A stretch of 28,164 bases of DNA from Rhodanobacteraceae bacterium (GCA_016717705.1 JADKFD010000109.1:1-28164); one strand, 5' to 3'. Shown: positions 20,001 through 27,571, numbered from the stretch's first letter. Numbers and translations: made by a program. The notes: generated by a model from the letters alone, not told the origin.

Positions 20001-20964
20001 CTCAAGCGACCACGCGCCTGCCGGTGGTTCGGCATGGCTGGGAATGAACTGGTGCATGCAGTTCTGGCGGGCACGCTGGCCGGTCACCGACGCCGGACTC
20101 AAGGCCATGCACTTCAGCCGGGTGATCGCGCCCTGGCTGATGCTGGCGCCGCTGGTCTCGCTGAATCTGATGCCGTGGCTGGTCGGGGATCCGACGGTCG
20201 CTGGCGAAATGGCCGACAGCGGCTGGGTGGTCGCCGGCATGTGGCCGGACTATCTCGCGGCGTGGGCCTCGATGGCGCTGCTGTTCCTCGGCCTGATGCA
20301 GGTGCGCCGGGAAGGCTGGCCGTTGACGCCGCTGCATGCCTGGTATGGTCGAGTGGTCATTCCGGCCGCGAGTCTGTGGGCGCTGCTGTTGGCGATCTAC
20401 TGGAATCTGCGCCAGGACGGCAGCATGGCGCCGCTGCCCTATCTGCCGCTGCTCAATCCGCTCGACCTGACCAGCGGCTTTGTCGCGCTGCTGCTGGCTG
20501 ATCTGTGGAGACTGCATGCGGGCAATGCCACAGCGGACCAGCGCCGCATCGTGGTGCGTGGCTCGATGGCGCTGGCCTTTGGCTGGTTCAACCTGATGCT
20601 GCTGCGCACCGCGGCGAAGTACCTCGGCCTGCCGTATCGCTTCGATCCGCTCTACCACAGCCAGTTCGTGCAGGCGATGCTGTCGCTGGTGTGGACGCTG
20701 TGCGCCTTCGCGCTGATGCGCTACGCCGTGCGCAAGCTGTCCAAGCCGCTGTGGATGATCGGCGCCGCCCTGCTCGGGGTGGTCGTGCTGAAACTGTTCC
20801 TGATCGACCTGAGCAGCGTCGGCAGCGTCGCCCGCATCGTTTCGTTCATGGGCGTCGGCGGCCTGATGCTGCTGATCGGTTATCTCGCGCCGCTGCCGCG
20901 TGAGGCGGAGGAGCGTCGAATGAAGCCGGATGCGTTGTCGGGGTCGGATGCGGGAAAGTTGTAG
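17080..20964 (+). CDS. DUF2339 polytopic membrane protein (four frameshifts)
   Basis: A very large inner-membrane protein of about 1,290 residues and unknown function. It opens with a membrane helix (LLGLLAVLLFLYLLIAPAVAW), then a coiled coil (about 35-70, rich in Glu, Gln and Lys) and a long Pro/Ala-rich linker. Some 25-30 hydrophobic segments follow, starting at GGNLVAKIGLMILFIGVAFL. The end (LFLIDLSSVGSVARIVSFMG, then LLIGYLAPLP) is the conserved DUF2339 C terminus. The frame changes near 17757-17775 (a GC-rich CCGCCG tract), 19305-19320, 19428-19450 and 20036-20046. Each side remains membrane-protein sequence in register with the family. One gene is therefore more likely than the four ORFs seen at face value. 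The TAG stop at 20962-20964 lies inside a family B repeat. DUF2339 and DUF3999 genes are commonly adjacent in Pseudomonas and xanthomonads. Confidence 0.85.
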
Positions 20965-21035
20965 GTCACGTTGGCCGCGACGGCCTACGTGACGCCGGCT
21001 GCGTCACGGCGCTCGCTGCGCCAGCAACCATGACC
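20961..21035. repeat. family B paired palindromic repeat spanning a gene junction
   Basis: The first unit (20961-20994) is GTAGGTCACGTT, hairpin GGCCG-CGA-CGGCC, then TACGTGAC. A degenerate inverted unit follows to 21035; on the other strand it reads GGTCATGGTTGC with a GGCGC/GCGCC stem. The first unit contains the DUF2339 stop codon. The last bases of the second (CAACCATGACC) contain the ATG at 21030 that probably starts the DUF3999 gene. Confidence 0.75.
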
Positions 21036-21140
21036 CGAAGCCTGCCGCCCGCCGCTTGATCGCCGCCCTCCGCTGTTCCTCCTGGCCCGCGCCCTCGCCG
21101 ATCAAGCCCCAGGCATGCGCCCACCGCGGCCGAGTTCGCC
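21030..21140 (+). other. frameshifted signal-peptide region of the DUF3999 gene
   Basis: No single frame is open, but reading across three small shifts yields a convincing export signal. It runs MTRSLPP (frame of 21030), then ARRLIAAL (frame changes near 21047), then LFLLARALADQAP (after skipping two bases at 21071-21072), then HAPTAAEFAMQLPL (frame changes near 21110), which joins the ORF at 21141. This has a positively charged start, a hydrophobic core and a plausible cleavage region. The true gene therefore probably starts at 21030. Confidence 0.55.
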
Positions 21141-22343
21141 ATGCAATTGCCGCTTTCCGTCAGCGGCCACAACGGCGTCGTGCAACTGCTGCTGCCGCTG
21201 GAGATCTACCAGCACTCGCGCAGCGCGGATCTGGCGGATCTGCGCGTCTACAACAGCAACGGACAAGCGCTGCCCTACGCCCTGCACCGCCCGAGTTACC
21301 GCACGCGCATCCAGTTTCGCGAACACCCGGCGGCGCTGTTTCCGATCTACACGGAGATGCGTCCGGACGGGGCCAGCAAGGGCCTGGAACTGCAGCTGCG
21401 CACCGGCGCCGATGGCGCGCTGGTGACCATCAATGCGCCCGCCGCGCCGGACGCAGCACGCGAGCTGTCGGCGCTGATCATCGATCTGGGGCCGAGTGCG
21501 CGCGACGAGGTGCTGGAGAGCATCGCCTTCACCCTGCCCGAGGCCAGCGGCGACTATCGCGCGCGCCTGGCGATCGAACGCAGCGACGATCTGAAGCTGT
21601 GGGACGGCATTGCCCACGACAGCGTGGACTGGATCAGCGCGGTCGACGCCAGTCGGCGCCTGGTGAATGAGCGCATCGACGTCCCTGGCGGCGACGGCCG
21701 CTATCTCAAGGTCCGCTGGATCGACGGTGAGCCAGTAGCCTTTGCCAGCGTGCAGGCGCGCTGGCGCGGCGCATCGGTGCAGCTCGACCCCACGTTCGAG
21801 GTCAAGCTCGACGCGGTTCCCGGTCGCGTCGCCGGCGATTTCATGTACGCCGCCAGCCCGGCGATTGCCGCCACCGCCATTGGCCTGGAACTGCCCGAGG
21901 CCAATTCAGTGCTGCCGGTGTCGATCGGTTTCTATCGCGAGCTGATCCAGCCCAAGCGGCAATGGCTGCTGGAACCGCGCGTCGACAGCACTTTCTACCG
22001 ACTCACTCACAACGGCCGTGAGCGCAGCTCCAGCCGCATCCACGTGGCGCCGCTGGCGGGCAGCGAATGGGTGGTGCGTCCGCACACCGGCGGCCATGCC
22101 GCGCCCAAACTGGTGCTGAGCTGGCAACCGCAGACGCTGGTGTTCAATGCCCAGGGCAGCGGGTTCTTCATCAGCGTGGGAGCCGCCCCCGAGGTCTATC
22201 GCCGCTGGCTGGGTGGCCCGTCACCGATGGGCCAGGTCGCGCCCGGGTACAGCCAGGATGAAATCGAGCAGTTGGAGCGCGCCAAGCCGTCGCGCGCAAG
22301 CGCGCTCCTACAGAATGCCGAAACACTCCCGCAGGAACTGTAG
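21141..22343 (+). CDS. DUF3999 family envelope protein
   Basis: Unknown function; a 400-residue open frame whose first ATG is internal to the real protein (see the region 21030-21140). The N-terminal pattern LPLSVSGHNGVVQLLLPLEIYQHSRSADLADLRVYN is the DUF3999 start, followed by a beta-rich body (for example LIIDLGPSARDEVLESIAF, GRYLKVRWIDGEPVAFASVQ). Predicted to be exported, working with the upstream DUF2339 membrane protein, from which only a repeat separates it. The normal body ends at MGQVAPGYSQDEIEQLERA. The last 18 or so residues (from KPSRASALLQ) and the stop codon are encoded by a family A repeat. As I recall the family, a C-terminal membrane anchor is usual; none is present here, so the protein may be truncated. 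Confidence 0.85.
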   Translation: MQLPLSVSGHNGVVQLLLPLEIYQHSRSADLADLRVYNSNGQALPYALHRPSYRTRIQFREHPAALFPIYTEMRPDGASKGLELQLRTGADGALVTINAPAAPDAARELSALIIDLGPSARDEVLESIAFTLPEASGDYRARLAIERSDDLKLWDGIAHDSVDWISAVDASRRLVNERIDVPGGDGRYLKVRWIDGEPVAFASVQARWRGASVQLDPTFEVKLDAVPGRVAGDFMYAASPAIAATAIGLELPEANSVLPVSIGFYRELIQPKRQWLLEPRVDSTFYRLTHNGRERSSSRIHVAPLAGSEWVVRPHTGGHAAPKLVLSWQPQTLVFNAQGSGFFISVGAAPEVYRRWLGGPSPMGQVAPGYSQDEIEQLERAKPSRASALLQNAETLPQEL

Positions 22344-22368
22344 GACCGCGCTTGCGCGCGATGCTTTG
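22288..22368. repeat. family A paired palindromic repeat overlapping a gene end
   Basis: Left unit CGTCGCGCGCAAGCGCGC and right unit GTAGGACCGCGCTTGCGCGC form an inverted pair about 35 bases apart. It runs from inside the DUF3999 reading frame to beyond its TAG stop, which lies within the right unit. It sits between that gene and the convergent gene ending at 22388. Confidence 0.85.
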
Positions 22369-22387
22369 GCGGTTGCCGGATTAGCCC

Positions 22388-23494
22388 TCAATTCGCCGAC
22401 TGGATATGCAGGTTCCAGCGTCCGCCGCTGGACTGCGAACAGGAATAGTCGGCAATCGAGAAATGCGTGCGCGGATTGCAGCCGGGCAGTTCGCCGCATC
22501 GGGCCAGGAAAGTGCTGCGCAGTTGCGCCAGCGGCACGCCGCCCGGGCAGCCGAATCCGGGCGGCTCGTCGCGCGGATACAGCCAGTTGACCGCCGCGCC
22601 CCAGGGGTCGAAATCGATGTCGCCGTAGGGCGCTTCCAGACCCGACACCGGCGCCGCGACGCCTACTTCGATCTCGTCGTCGTCGAAGCGCAGCCCGACG
22701 ATGCTTGCCTTGGCGTCTTCCGGCAAGGCGTGATCGAGGAACTCGAAGGCCTCGGTCGTCGACGAGGACCAGCGTCGCATCGGATATGCCTTCGCCGCCG
22801 CTGGCAGTGTAGATGCCGCATCGGTGCTGCCTTCGGCCTGTGTCGCGAGCAGTGTCGGGCTGGTCGACAGCAGTGGAAACGTCGGCGCGTCGGCCGGCTC
22901 GATATCGATCTGCCAGCCGCTCTGGGCGCGGCGCACGCGCCGTTGCAGCAGTCCGCCGGTGTCGGGTCGCACGACGATTTCGATGCTGCGCAAATCGGGG
23001 GGTGCCAGCGCAACCTCGCGCTCCAGGCGCGACCATGGGCTTTCGCTGTCCGGATCGGCCAGCGAGCCCTCCTCGACCGGGACCAGCGCAGCCAGCGGAT
23101 GGTCGATCCGTCCCTGAGTAATGCCATCTGCGGCACAGGTCAGCCGACGCAGACCATATTGCGCGGCGCTGACGTAGACAAAGGCCTCGACCCGGTCTTC
23201 CGACCAGGCCAGCGCCTGCGCTGGGCGTGGATAGTAATAGCTTGCGTCGAACTCGCTCTTGCATAACTCCAACACCGCGATGCGATCGCCACCGGCGAAG
23301 GCCGCCTTGAACGGTTGCAGCAGCGCCGCCTGCTGCGCCTGCTGCTGCGCTTCATAGGCCTGCCATTCAAGCGCTCGCTGCTGCTCGTGCCAGGGAATGA
23401 TGACCAGGGGAAAGGCCGCCACCACGACCACGGCGATGCCGAGCTTGGTCAGCAGCCAGGGCAGCGAGTCTTTCGGTGTGCTGCGGCGTCGCAT
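22388..23494 (-). CDS. single-pass membrane protein of unknown function
   Basis: Not recognised. From ATG 23494 the product has 368 residues: a basic start (MRRRSTPKDS), one membrane helix (WLLTKLGIAVVVVAAFPLVI) and a soluble remainder that would face the periplasm. Next to the helix is a Gln/Ala-rich coiled-coil-like stretch (EQQRALEWQAYEAQQQAQQA). The C-terminal third has five cysteines (CPG, RCGEL, GCN, YSC), which suggests disulfides. The open frame extends 51 codons upstream into a family C repeat, but that part is not protein-like, so I start at 23494. It is the last gene on the minus strand after the VIT-VWA gene, across a gap with a repeat, so cotranscription is uncertain. Confidence 0.7.
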   Translation of the reverse strand: MRRRSTPKDSLPWLLTKLGIAVVVVAAFPLVIIPWHEQQRALEWQAYEAQQQAQQAALLQPFKAAFAGGDRIAVLELCKSEFDASYYYPRPAQALAWSEDRVEAFVYVSAAQYGLRRLTCAADGITQGRIDHPLAALVPVEEGSLADPDSESPWSRLEREVALAPPDLRSIEIVVRPDTGGLLQRRVRRAQSGWQIDIEPADAPTFPLLSTSPTLLATQAEGSTDAASTLPAAAKAYPMRRWSSSTTEAFEFLDHALPEDAKASIVGLRFDDDEIEVGVAAPVSGLEAPYGDIDFDPWGAAVNWLYPRDEPPGFGCPGGVPLAQLRSTFLARCGELPGCNPRTHFSIADYSCSQSSGGRWNLHIQSAN

Positions 23495-23568
23495 GGTGCG
23501 GGGTCTTCTATGACAGCGCGAGCGGCAACCATCGCGCGCGCGAACCGATGATGCAAGCCGGCGACCAT

Positions 23569-23657
23569 CTGGAGTGCGCCGGCTTGCCGGCGCTCTGGAT
23601 GCTTCACCACATTCACAGCAACAGCACCCAGAGCGGTGGCAAGCCACCGCACTCCAG
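23569..23657. repeat. family C paired palindromic repeat
   Basis: Two units facing each other share CTGGAGTGC and GCTCTGG flanks. The left hairpin is GCCGGC-TT-GCCGGC and the right one (other strand) is GGTGGC-TT-GCCACC. Two base pairs differ, and both are compensated. The pair lies 8 bases downstream of the corrected stop of the VIT-VWA gene. Confidence 0.8.
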
Positions 23658-23665
23658 TTTGCCCT

Positions 23666-25967
23666 TCAGCGCCGCAGCACCCTGCGCAGATCGGCCGCAT
23701 CGTCGCCCCTGCAGAGCTCATCAACCAGACCAGTCCAGAAAGCGCCGCACTCGAGGTCCCTGCCCGCGCGCTCGGCTTGCTCGTCGAGCCAGTTGAACAG
23801 CGTCGGCGGCAGCTGCAGTGCCAGCGCCGACAAACCGAGGTCACCGCGCGTGAGCAGCTCGACCAGCGCCGGCTGCGGCTCTCAGACGCGCGACCAACAA
23901 TGCGATGAGTTCTTGCCGCATCGTCGCTACCGGGTCGGGATTCCGGTATGTGCCGACTTCGTCGGTAACGTGGCTGGCACCTTTGCCCCGACCCAGAGCC
24001 CCGGCAAGTTTCGCGGCGACGCGACGCAGTGCTCCTGGCCGTGCCGGCGATAGCGCGCCAGCCGCGGGCGCAGCAACGGGTTGGCGCAGGGACACAGAAA
24101 CGGCGGGGGAGCTGCGGGCATCCTTCGCCGGACCGCCAGGCGGCCGGACGCACGGCGCCTGCGGTTGCATCGGCGCGAAGAATGCGTCTTGCATCGGCAT
24201 CGGCGCCTCGCTCGCCCCACCCCACCCGGCGGCCAGCATCTGCGGCACCACACGCAGCTGCGGCAGTTGATCGAGCTGCTCGCCGGGGGCGCGCTGCAGG
24301 ACCAGGGTGATCGCGCTGTGCTCGGTCACCAGCTGATAGTCGATCGCCAACTGCGTCGCTTGCGCATCGTCGGCAAGCTCATCCAGCCGGCTGCGCGCCA
24401 GCATCCGCGCAAGGTTTGACGGCGTCGCTGGCGCGGACGATGCAAGCGTGCGCCGCAGCGGCACACGCAGACAATGTGACTCGCCATTGGGATCGGTCCA
24501 GCGCAGCTCGGCTCCTTGATCAACTTCTCGTTGATCGACCAGGCACGCACTGAAGATCACGCCGTCGCCCGGGTACACCTCGGATGCTCCGCGCGTCCAC
24601 TGCGTCGCGCCGGGCCAGCGCACTTGCAGTTGGCGCAGCGCACCGCAGCGCACGCGCGAAAAATGCCGCGCGATGCGCTCGGCCATGGCGTCGCTGGGCA
24701 ATACGCGCTCCAGCGCGCCGCCGGTTGCGCGCGTCAACGGCGCAAATGTGCTCTCCACCGCAGCCGAACCCACCGCAACGGCAAACACGCGCACCTGCTC
24801 GCGGGCGCAGCGGGCGAGCAACGCGGCGCTGTCGAGATTCCACACCTCGCCGTCGCTGATCACGAACAGCACGCGCTCGCCACCGATTCCTGCGGGCAGA
24901 CGTGCCAGATCATCCAGACCAGCATTCAAGGCGCCGAGCAACTCGGTACCACCAAGGTCCGCGGCCAGTTCATCGGCCGCCTGCAGCAAGGTGTGCTGCA
25001 CCGGGACGGTCGCCGGTTGCGGTCGGCGCAGCAGCCACTGGTGCGACGAGCCAAAACGCAGCACGTTGACGCGATCCGCCGGCGACAGCTGCGCAACGAT
25101 GGCGCGCACCGCGGCACGCGTCTGTTCGATCGACACGCCGGCCATCGAGCCGGAGCAGTCGATCACCAGTTCGGCGACGACCGGTCGTGGGCTCAGCGCA
25201 TCGGCCGTCGCGCAGAAGGCGATCATCGCCGCCGATCGCCCGGCCAGATCGGTATCGATGCAGCCGGCGACCCGCAGCGCCTGTGCGCTGTCGCGCAGAT
25301 CGATGACGATGTCGCGATCGAGCAAACCGCGCTCGATGGCAAAGTCGATGCCCTGCTCGACCGCGCGCAACGCCAGTCGATGGGTGGCTGAGGCCAATTG
25401 CGCGCGTGCCAGCAGGCCGCGAACCTGGCCGTCGAGACGGAATCCGTGTTCGGCGAGCACATCAACGATCGGATGATCGGCCGGCTGCAGACTGCTCTGC
25501 CCGTAGCGCGGTGCAATCGTGGTCGGCAGTGTCAGGCGCACGCGATCGCCATTCCAGACCAACCACTGCGCCATCACGATGCGCAGGGTCAGGCTCTCGC
25601 CGGGCTTGAGGTTGCCGAGCGCGACATTCAGCAACTGATCGTCGACCATGCGGATCGCAAACGCGCTATGCCCTTCGGCGAGCGCCTGCTCGTAGGCCAT
25701 CTCGGCCTGCAACCGGGCCTGCACCTGACCGCGCAGGCGCTGCCCGCCGATAAGCGCTTCGACATCCAGCAGCACCGCACCGATCGGCAGCGCGAGCGTG
25801 TACGACACCTCGATCGCGCGATCTTCCTGGTTGTTGTAGTGCTGCTCCAGCGTGATCGTCGCCAACAGGTCGTCGATGGCCAGGCCAATACGGGTGGCGG
25901 TCAGCGGTGTTGCCGCCCCGACGATCGCGACTGGCGCGGTTCGCAGGGCCTGGGACTTGTCGTTCAT
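23666..25967 (-). CDS. VIT and VWA domain protein (one frameshift near the C terminus)
   Basis: Resembles inter-alpha-trypsin-inhibitor heavy-chain-like bacterial proteins. An N-terminal VIT domain (about 10-140) carries LEQHYNNQEDRAIEVSYTLAL and LPIGAVLLDVEALIGG. A von Willebrand A domain (about 265-430) has an intact metal-ion (MIDAS) motif DCSGS at 270-274, plus GGTELLGAL and FVISDGEVW. A Pro/Ala-rich linker follows. The frame is lost near 23875-23885; the adjacent frame continues EPQPALVELLTRGDLGLSAL and ends ADLRRVLRR with TGA at 23666-23668. There is no signal peptide, so it is probably cytoplasmic. It starts 3 bases after the MerR gene, using a GAGGAG ribosome-binding site formed by that gene's last two codons. 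Proteins of this type often mediate metal-dependent binding; the partner is unknown. Confidence 0.88.
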
Positions 25968-25970
25968 GAA

Positions 25971-26396
25971 CTACTCCTCGGTGGATGCCGCCGGCGCAGG
26001 GGCGCTCACGGCGGCGTGGGCTTCAAGCACGGCGCGGATCAACGCGCGCAACTGCTCGGGACTGAGCCTGGCCTGGTCCGGTGTGATCACCAGTTCCAGG
26101 CCGTCGGCCAGATGGATGTGGGTGCGCACTTCGATCGCACCGGGTGCGCGCCGCGGCGGCGCCGTGGCATCGCCGCTGCTCAGCAACTCGGCAATGCGCG
26201 CCAGCGACAAGCCGGCTGCGCTCCACTTGCGGATGCGCAGCAAGGTTTCCAGATGGCCGGCGTCGTACCAGGCACTGCGCGTACTGCCGTGCGGCCGCGC
26301 CAGCAGGCCTTTCTGGATGTAGAAGCGCGCCGTACGCAAGGGCACATCGGCAGCGGCGGCGAGTTGTTCCAGCGTCAGTTCGGGTTGATCGCTCAT
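25971..26396 (-). CDS. MerR-family transcriptional regulator
   Basis: A 141-residue DNA-binding protein. The N-terminal winged helix-turn-helix (about 6-75) shows LTLEQLAAAADVPLRTARFYIQKGLL and AWYDAGHLETLLRIRKWSAAGLSLARIAELL, the standard MerR pattern. The C-terminal part is short and Ala/Pro-rich, with no cysteines, so a metal-sensing role like MerR or ZntR is unlikely. It heads the minus-strand unit with the VIT-VWA gene directly behind it and is the obvious candidate to control that unit. Three phased TAGTG repeats overlapping its putative promoter could be its operator. Confidence 0.88.
   Translation of the reverse strand: MSDQPELTLEQLAAAADVPLRTARFYIQKGLLARPHGSTRSAWYDAGHLETLLRIRKWSAAGLSLARIAELLSSGDATAPPRRAPGAIEVRTHIHLADGLELVITPDQARLSPEQLRALIRAVLEAHAAVSAPAPAASTEE
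25974..25979 (-). promoter_or_regulatory. ribosome-binding site of the VIT-VWA gene inside the MerR gene
   Basis: GAGGAG, the last two Glu codons of the MerR-type gene, lies 6 bases before the ATG at 25967. This is an ideal Shine-Dalgarno site and implies translational coupling of the two genes. Confidence 0.75.
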
Positions 26397-26425
26397 CGGC
26401 GGACGATCAGTTATTCGTACAGTTG

Positions 26426-26453
26426 TAGTGTCTTAATTAGTGCGCAAATAGTG
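26426..26453 (-). promoter_or_regulatory. three phased TAGTG repeats (possible operator)
   Basis: TAGTG on the plus strand (CACTA on the minus) occurs at 26426, 26438 and 26449, i.e. spaced 12 and 11 bases, about one helical turn each. The repeats cover the spacer, the -10 box and the presumed transcript start of the MerR gene promoter. Confidence 0.45.
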
Positions 26454-26464
26454 CCGCTTGTCAA
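26436..26464 (-). promoter_or_regulatory. candidate sigma-70 promoter of the MerR/VIT-VWA unit
   Basis: On the minus strand a perfect -35 box TTGACA (26464-26459) is followed by a 17-base spacer and a -10 box ACTAAT (26441-26436; four of six consensus bases). The region is markedly AT-richer than its surroundings. The 5' leader would be about 30 bases. Confidence 0.6.
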
Positions 26465-26643
26465 CTGCGGCGAAAGACAACTTGAGCTGAGTCAGACTGG
26501 CCCGCCGGGACGACGAGGCACATCCGCGTCCCGGGCCGCCTGCCCGTCGCGCATTGCACGGAAGCGGGTCAGGTACGCCGCTCTGCGGCCGACCTCATTT
26601 GCGACAGCAGTTTTCGAGTGCGCCGGTGCTGAATGTGTCGAAA
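26465..26643. other. intergenic region between prmC and the MerR promoter
   Basis: About 180 bases of GC-rich sequence with no supported gene and no member of repeat families A-C. It must contain the 3' end of the prmC transcript. I see no clear terminator. Confidence 0.4.
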
Positions 26644-27501
26644 TCAGTCCGTCAGGCGCCCGCCGCTGACGCGCTCGTTGCCGTCCAGATCCACGATGGT
26701 GCAGACCCCGTCATAGCCGAACCCGGCCAGCAGGCGGCGCACCTCGGGACCCTGGGTCCAGCCGTGTTCCATGAGCAGCCAGGCGCCGGGCTTGAGCACT
26801 CGGCGCGCGTCTGCTGCGAGCCGGCGCAGATCGGCCAGTCCGGACGCGGGGGCGACCAGCGCACTGCGCGGCTCGCCACTGGCGACCAGCCCCGGCAGAT
26901 GCGGATCGTCATCGGCGAGATAGGGCGGATTCGACAGCAGCAGGTCGACGCTGTGGTCGGCCAATGCCTGCAGCCAGTCGCCGCGCCAGAAGCTCACTGG
27001 CGCATGCAGTCGACGCGCGTTGGCCTGCGCGACCGCGAGCGCTGCCGCACTGTAGTCGACCGCAGCGACCGTGCTCGCCGGGCGCTCCAGTTGAAAACTG
27101 ATGGCCAGCGCGCCCGAACCGGTGCCGGCATCGACCACGCTGCCGCGCTGACCGGGGGCCCAGCGTTCCAACGCCGCCTCGAGCAGCGTTTCCGTGCCCG
27201 AGCGCGGGATCAGCACGGCGCGGTCGACGCTGAATGCGCGTCCATAGAACTCGCGCTCGCCGACCAGGTAGGCGTAGGGCTCGCCGGCGCAGCGCCGCTG
27301 CCACAGCACCTGGAAGGCAGCTACCACCGTCGGGTCGACTGGATCGCCCAGACGTGCGTACAAACCGGCCCGATTGCGCCCCATCGCGCAGGCGAGCAGC
27401 AATTCGGCATCCAGCGCCTCGACATCGTGCGGCGCGGCAGCCTGCGCCGCGCGCAGCAATTGCGCGCCGGTGACGGCGTGCTCCGGGTTTCGTTCTGTCA
27501 C
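26644..27501 (-). CDS. prmC: peptide chain release factor N5-glutamine methyltransferase
   Basis: Methylates the GGQ glutamine of release factors RF1 and RF2 with S-adenosylmethionine. The 285-residue length is normal. Features are the family segment GEPYAYLVGEREFYGR (73-88), the SAM-binding motif VVDAGTGSGALAI (122-134) and the catalytic NPPY at 191-194. One oddity: the conserved IPRP(D/E)TE block reads IPRSGTE (98-104), with Pro and the acidic residue replaced. The usual partner prfA is not adjacent; the gene upstream is a divergent nuclease. The frame is intact and the start at 27501 matches the family N terminus. Confidence 0.92.
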   Translation of the reverse strand: MTERNPEHAVTGAQLLRAAQAAAPHDVEALDAELLLACAMGRNRAGLYARLGDPVDPTVVAAFQVLWQRRCAGEPYAYLVGEREFYGRAFSVDRAVLIPRSGTETLLEAALERWAPGQRGSVVDAGTGSGALAISFQLERPASTVAAVDYSAAALAVAQANARRLHAPVSFWRGDWLQALADHSVDLLLSNPPYLADDDPHLPGLVASGEPRSALVAPASGLADLRRLAADARRVLKPGAWLLMEHGWTQGPEVRRLLAGFGYDGVCTIVDLDGNERVSGGRLTD

Positions 27502-27571
27502 GCCATTGCGCTCACGTCAGTCCAATGCGGGGGATATGCTCGCCGCTCGCCCACCACGATGCCACGACACC
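27502..27571. other. divergent promoter region of prmC and the S1/P1 nuclease
   Basis: Only 70 bases separate the two start codons. GGGGATATGCTCGCC near 27530-27545 is the best -10-like site for the nuclease, about 35 bases before its ATG; this is tentative. Confidence 0.35.

Noticed and set aside
20044..20964. Separate small membrane-protein gene starting at 20044
   Set aside because: Its sequence is the C-terminal part of DUF2339 proteins and directly continues the upstream frame; a frameshift is the simpler explanation.
4739..22368. Spaced repeats as a possible CRISPR array
   Set aside because: Copies are kilobases apart, are inverted pairs and not direct repeats, and no cas gene is present.
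23495..23647. 51-codon N-terminal extension of the minus-strand membrane protein
   Set aside because: It translates a family C repeat into Cys/Arg-rich sequence; ATG 23494 gives a normal basic start before the membrane helix.
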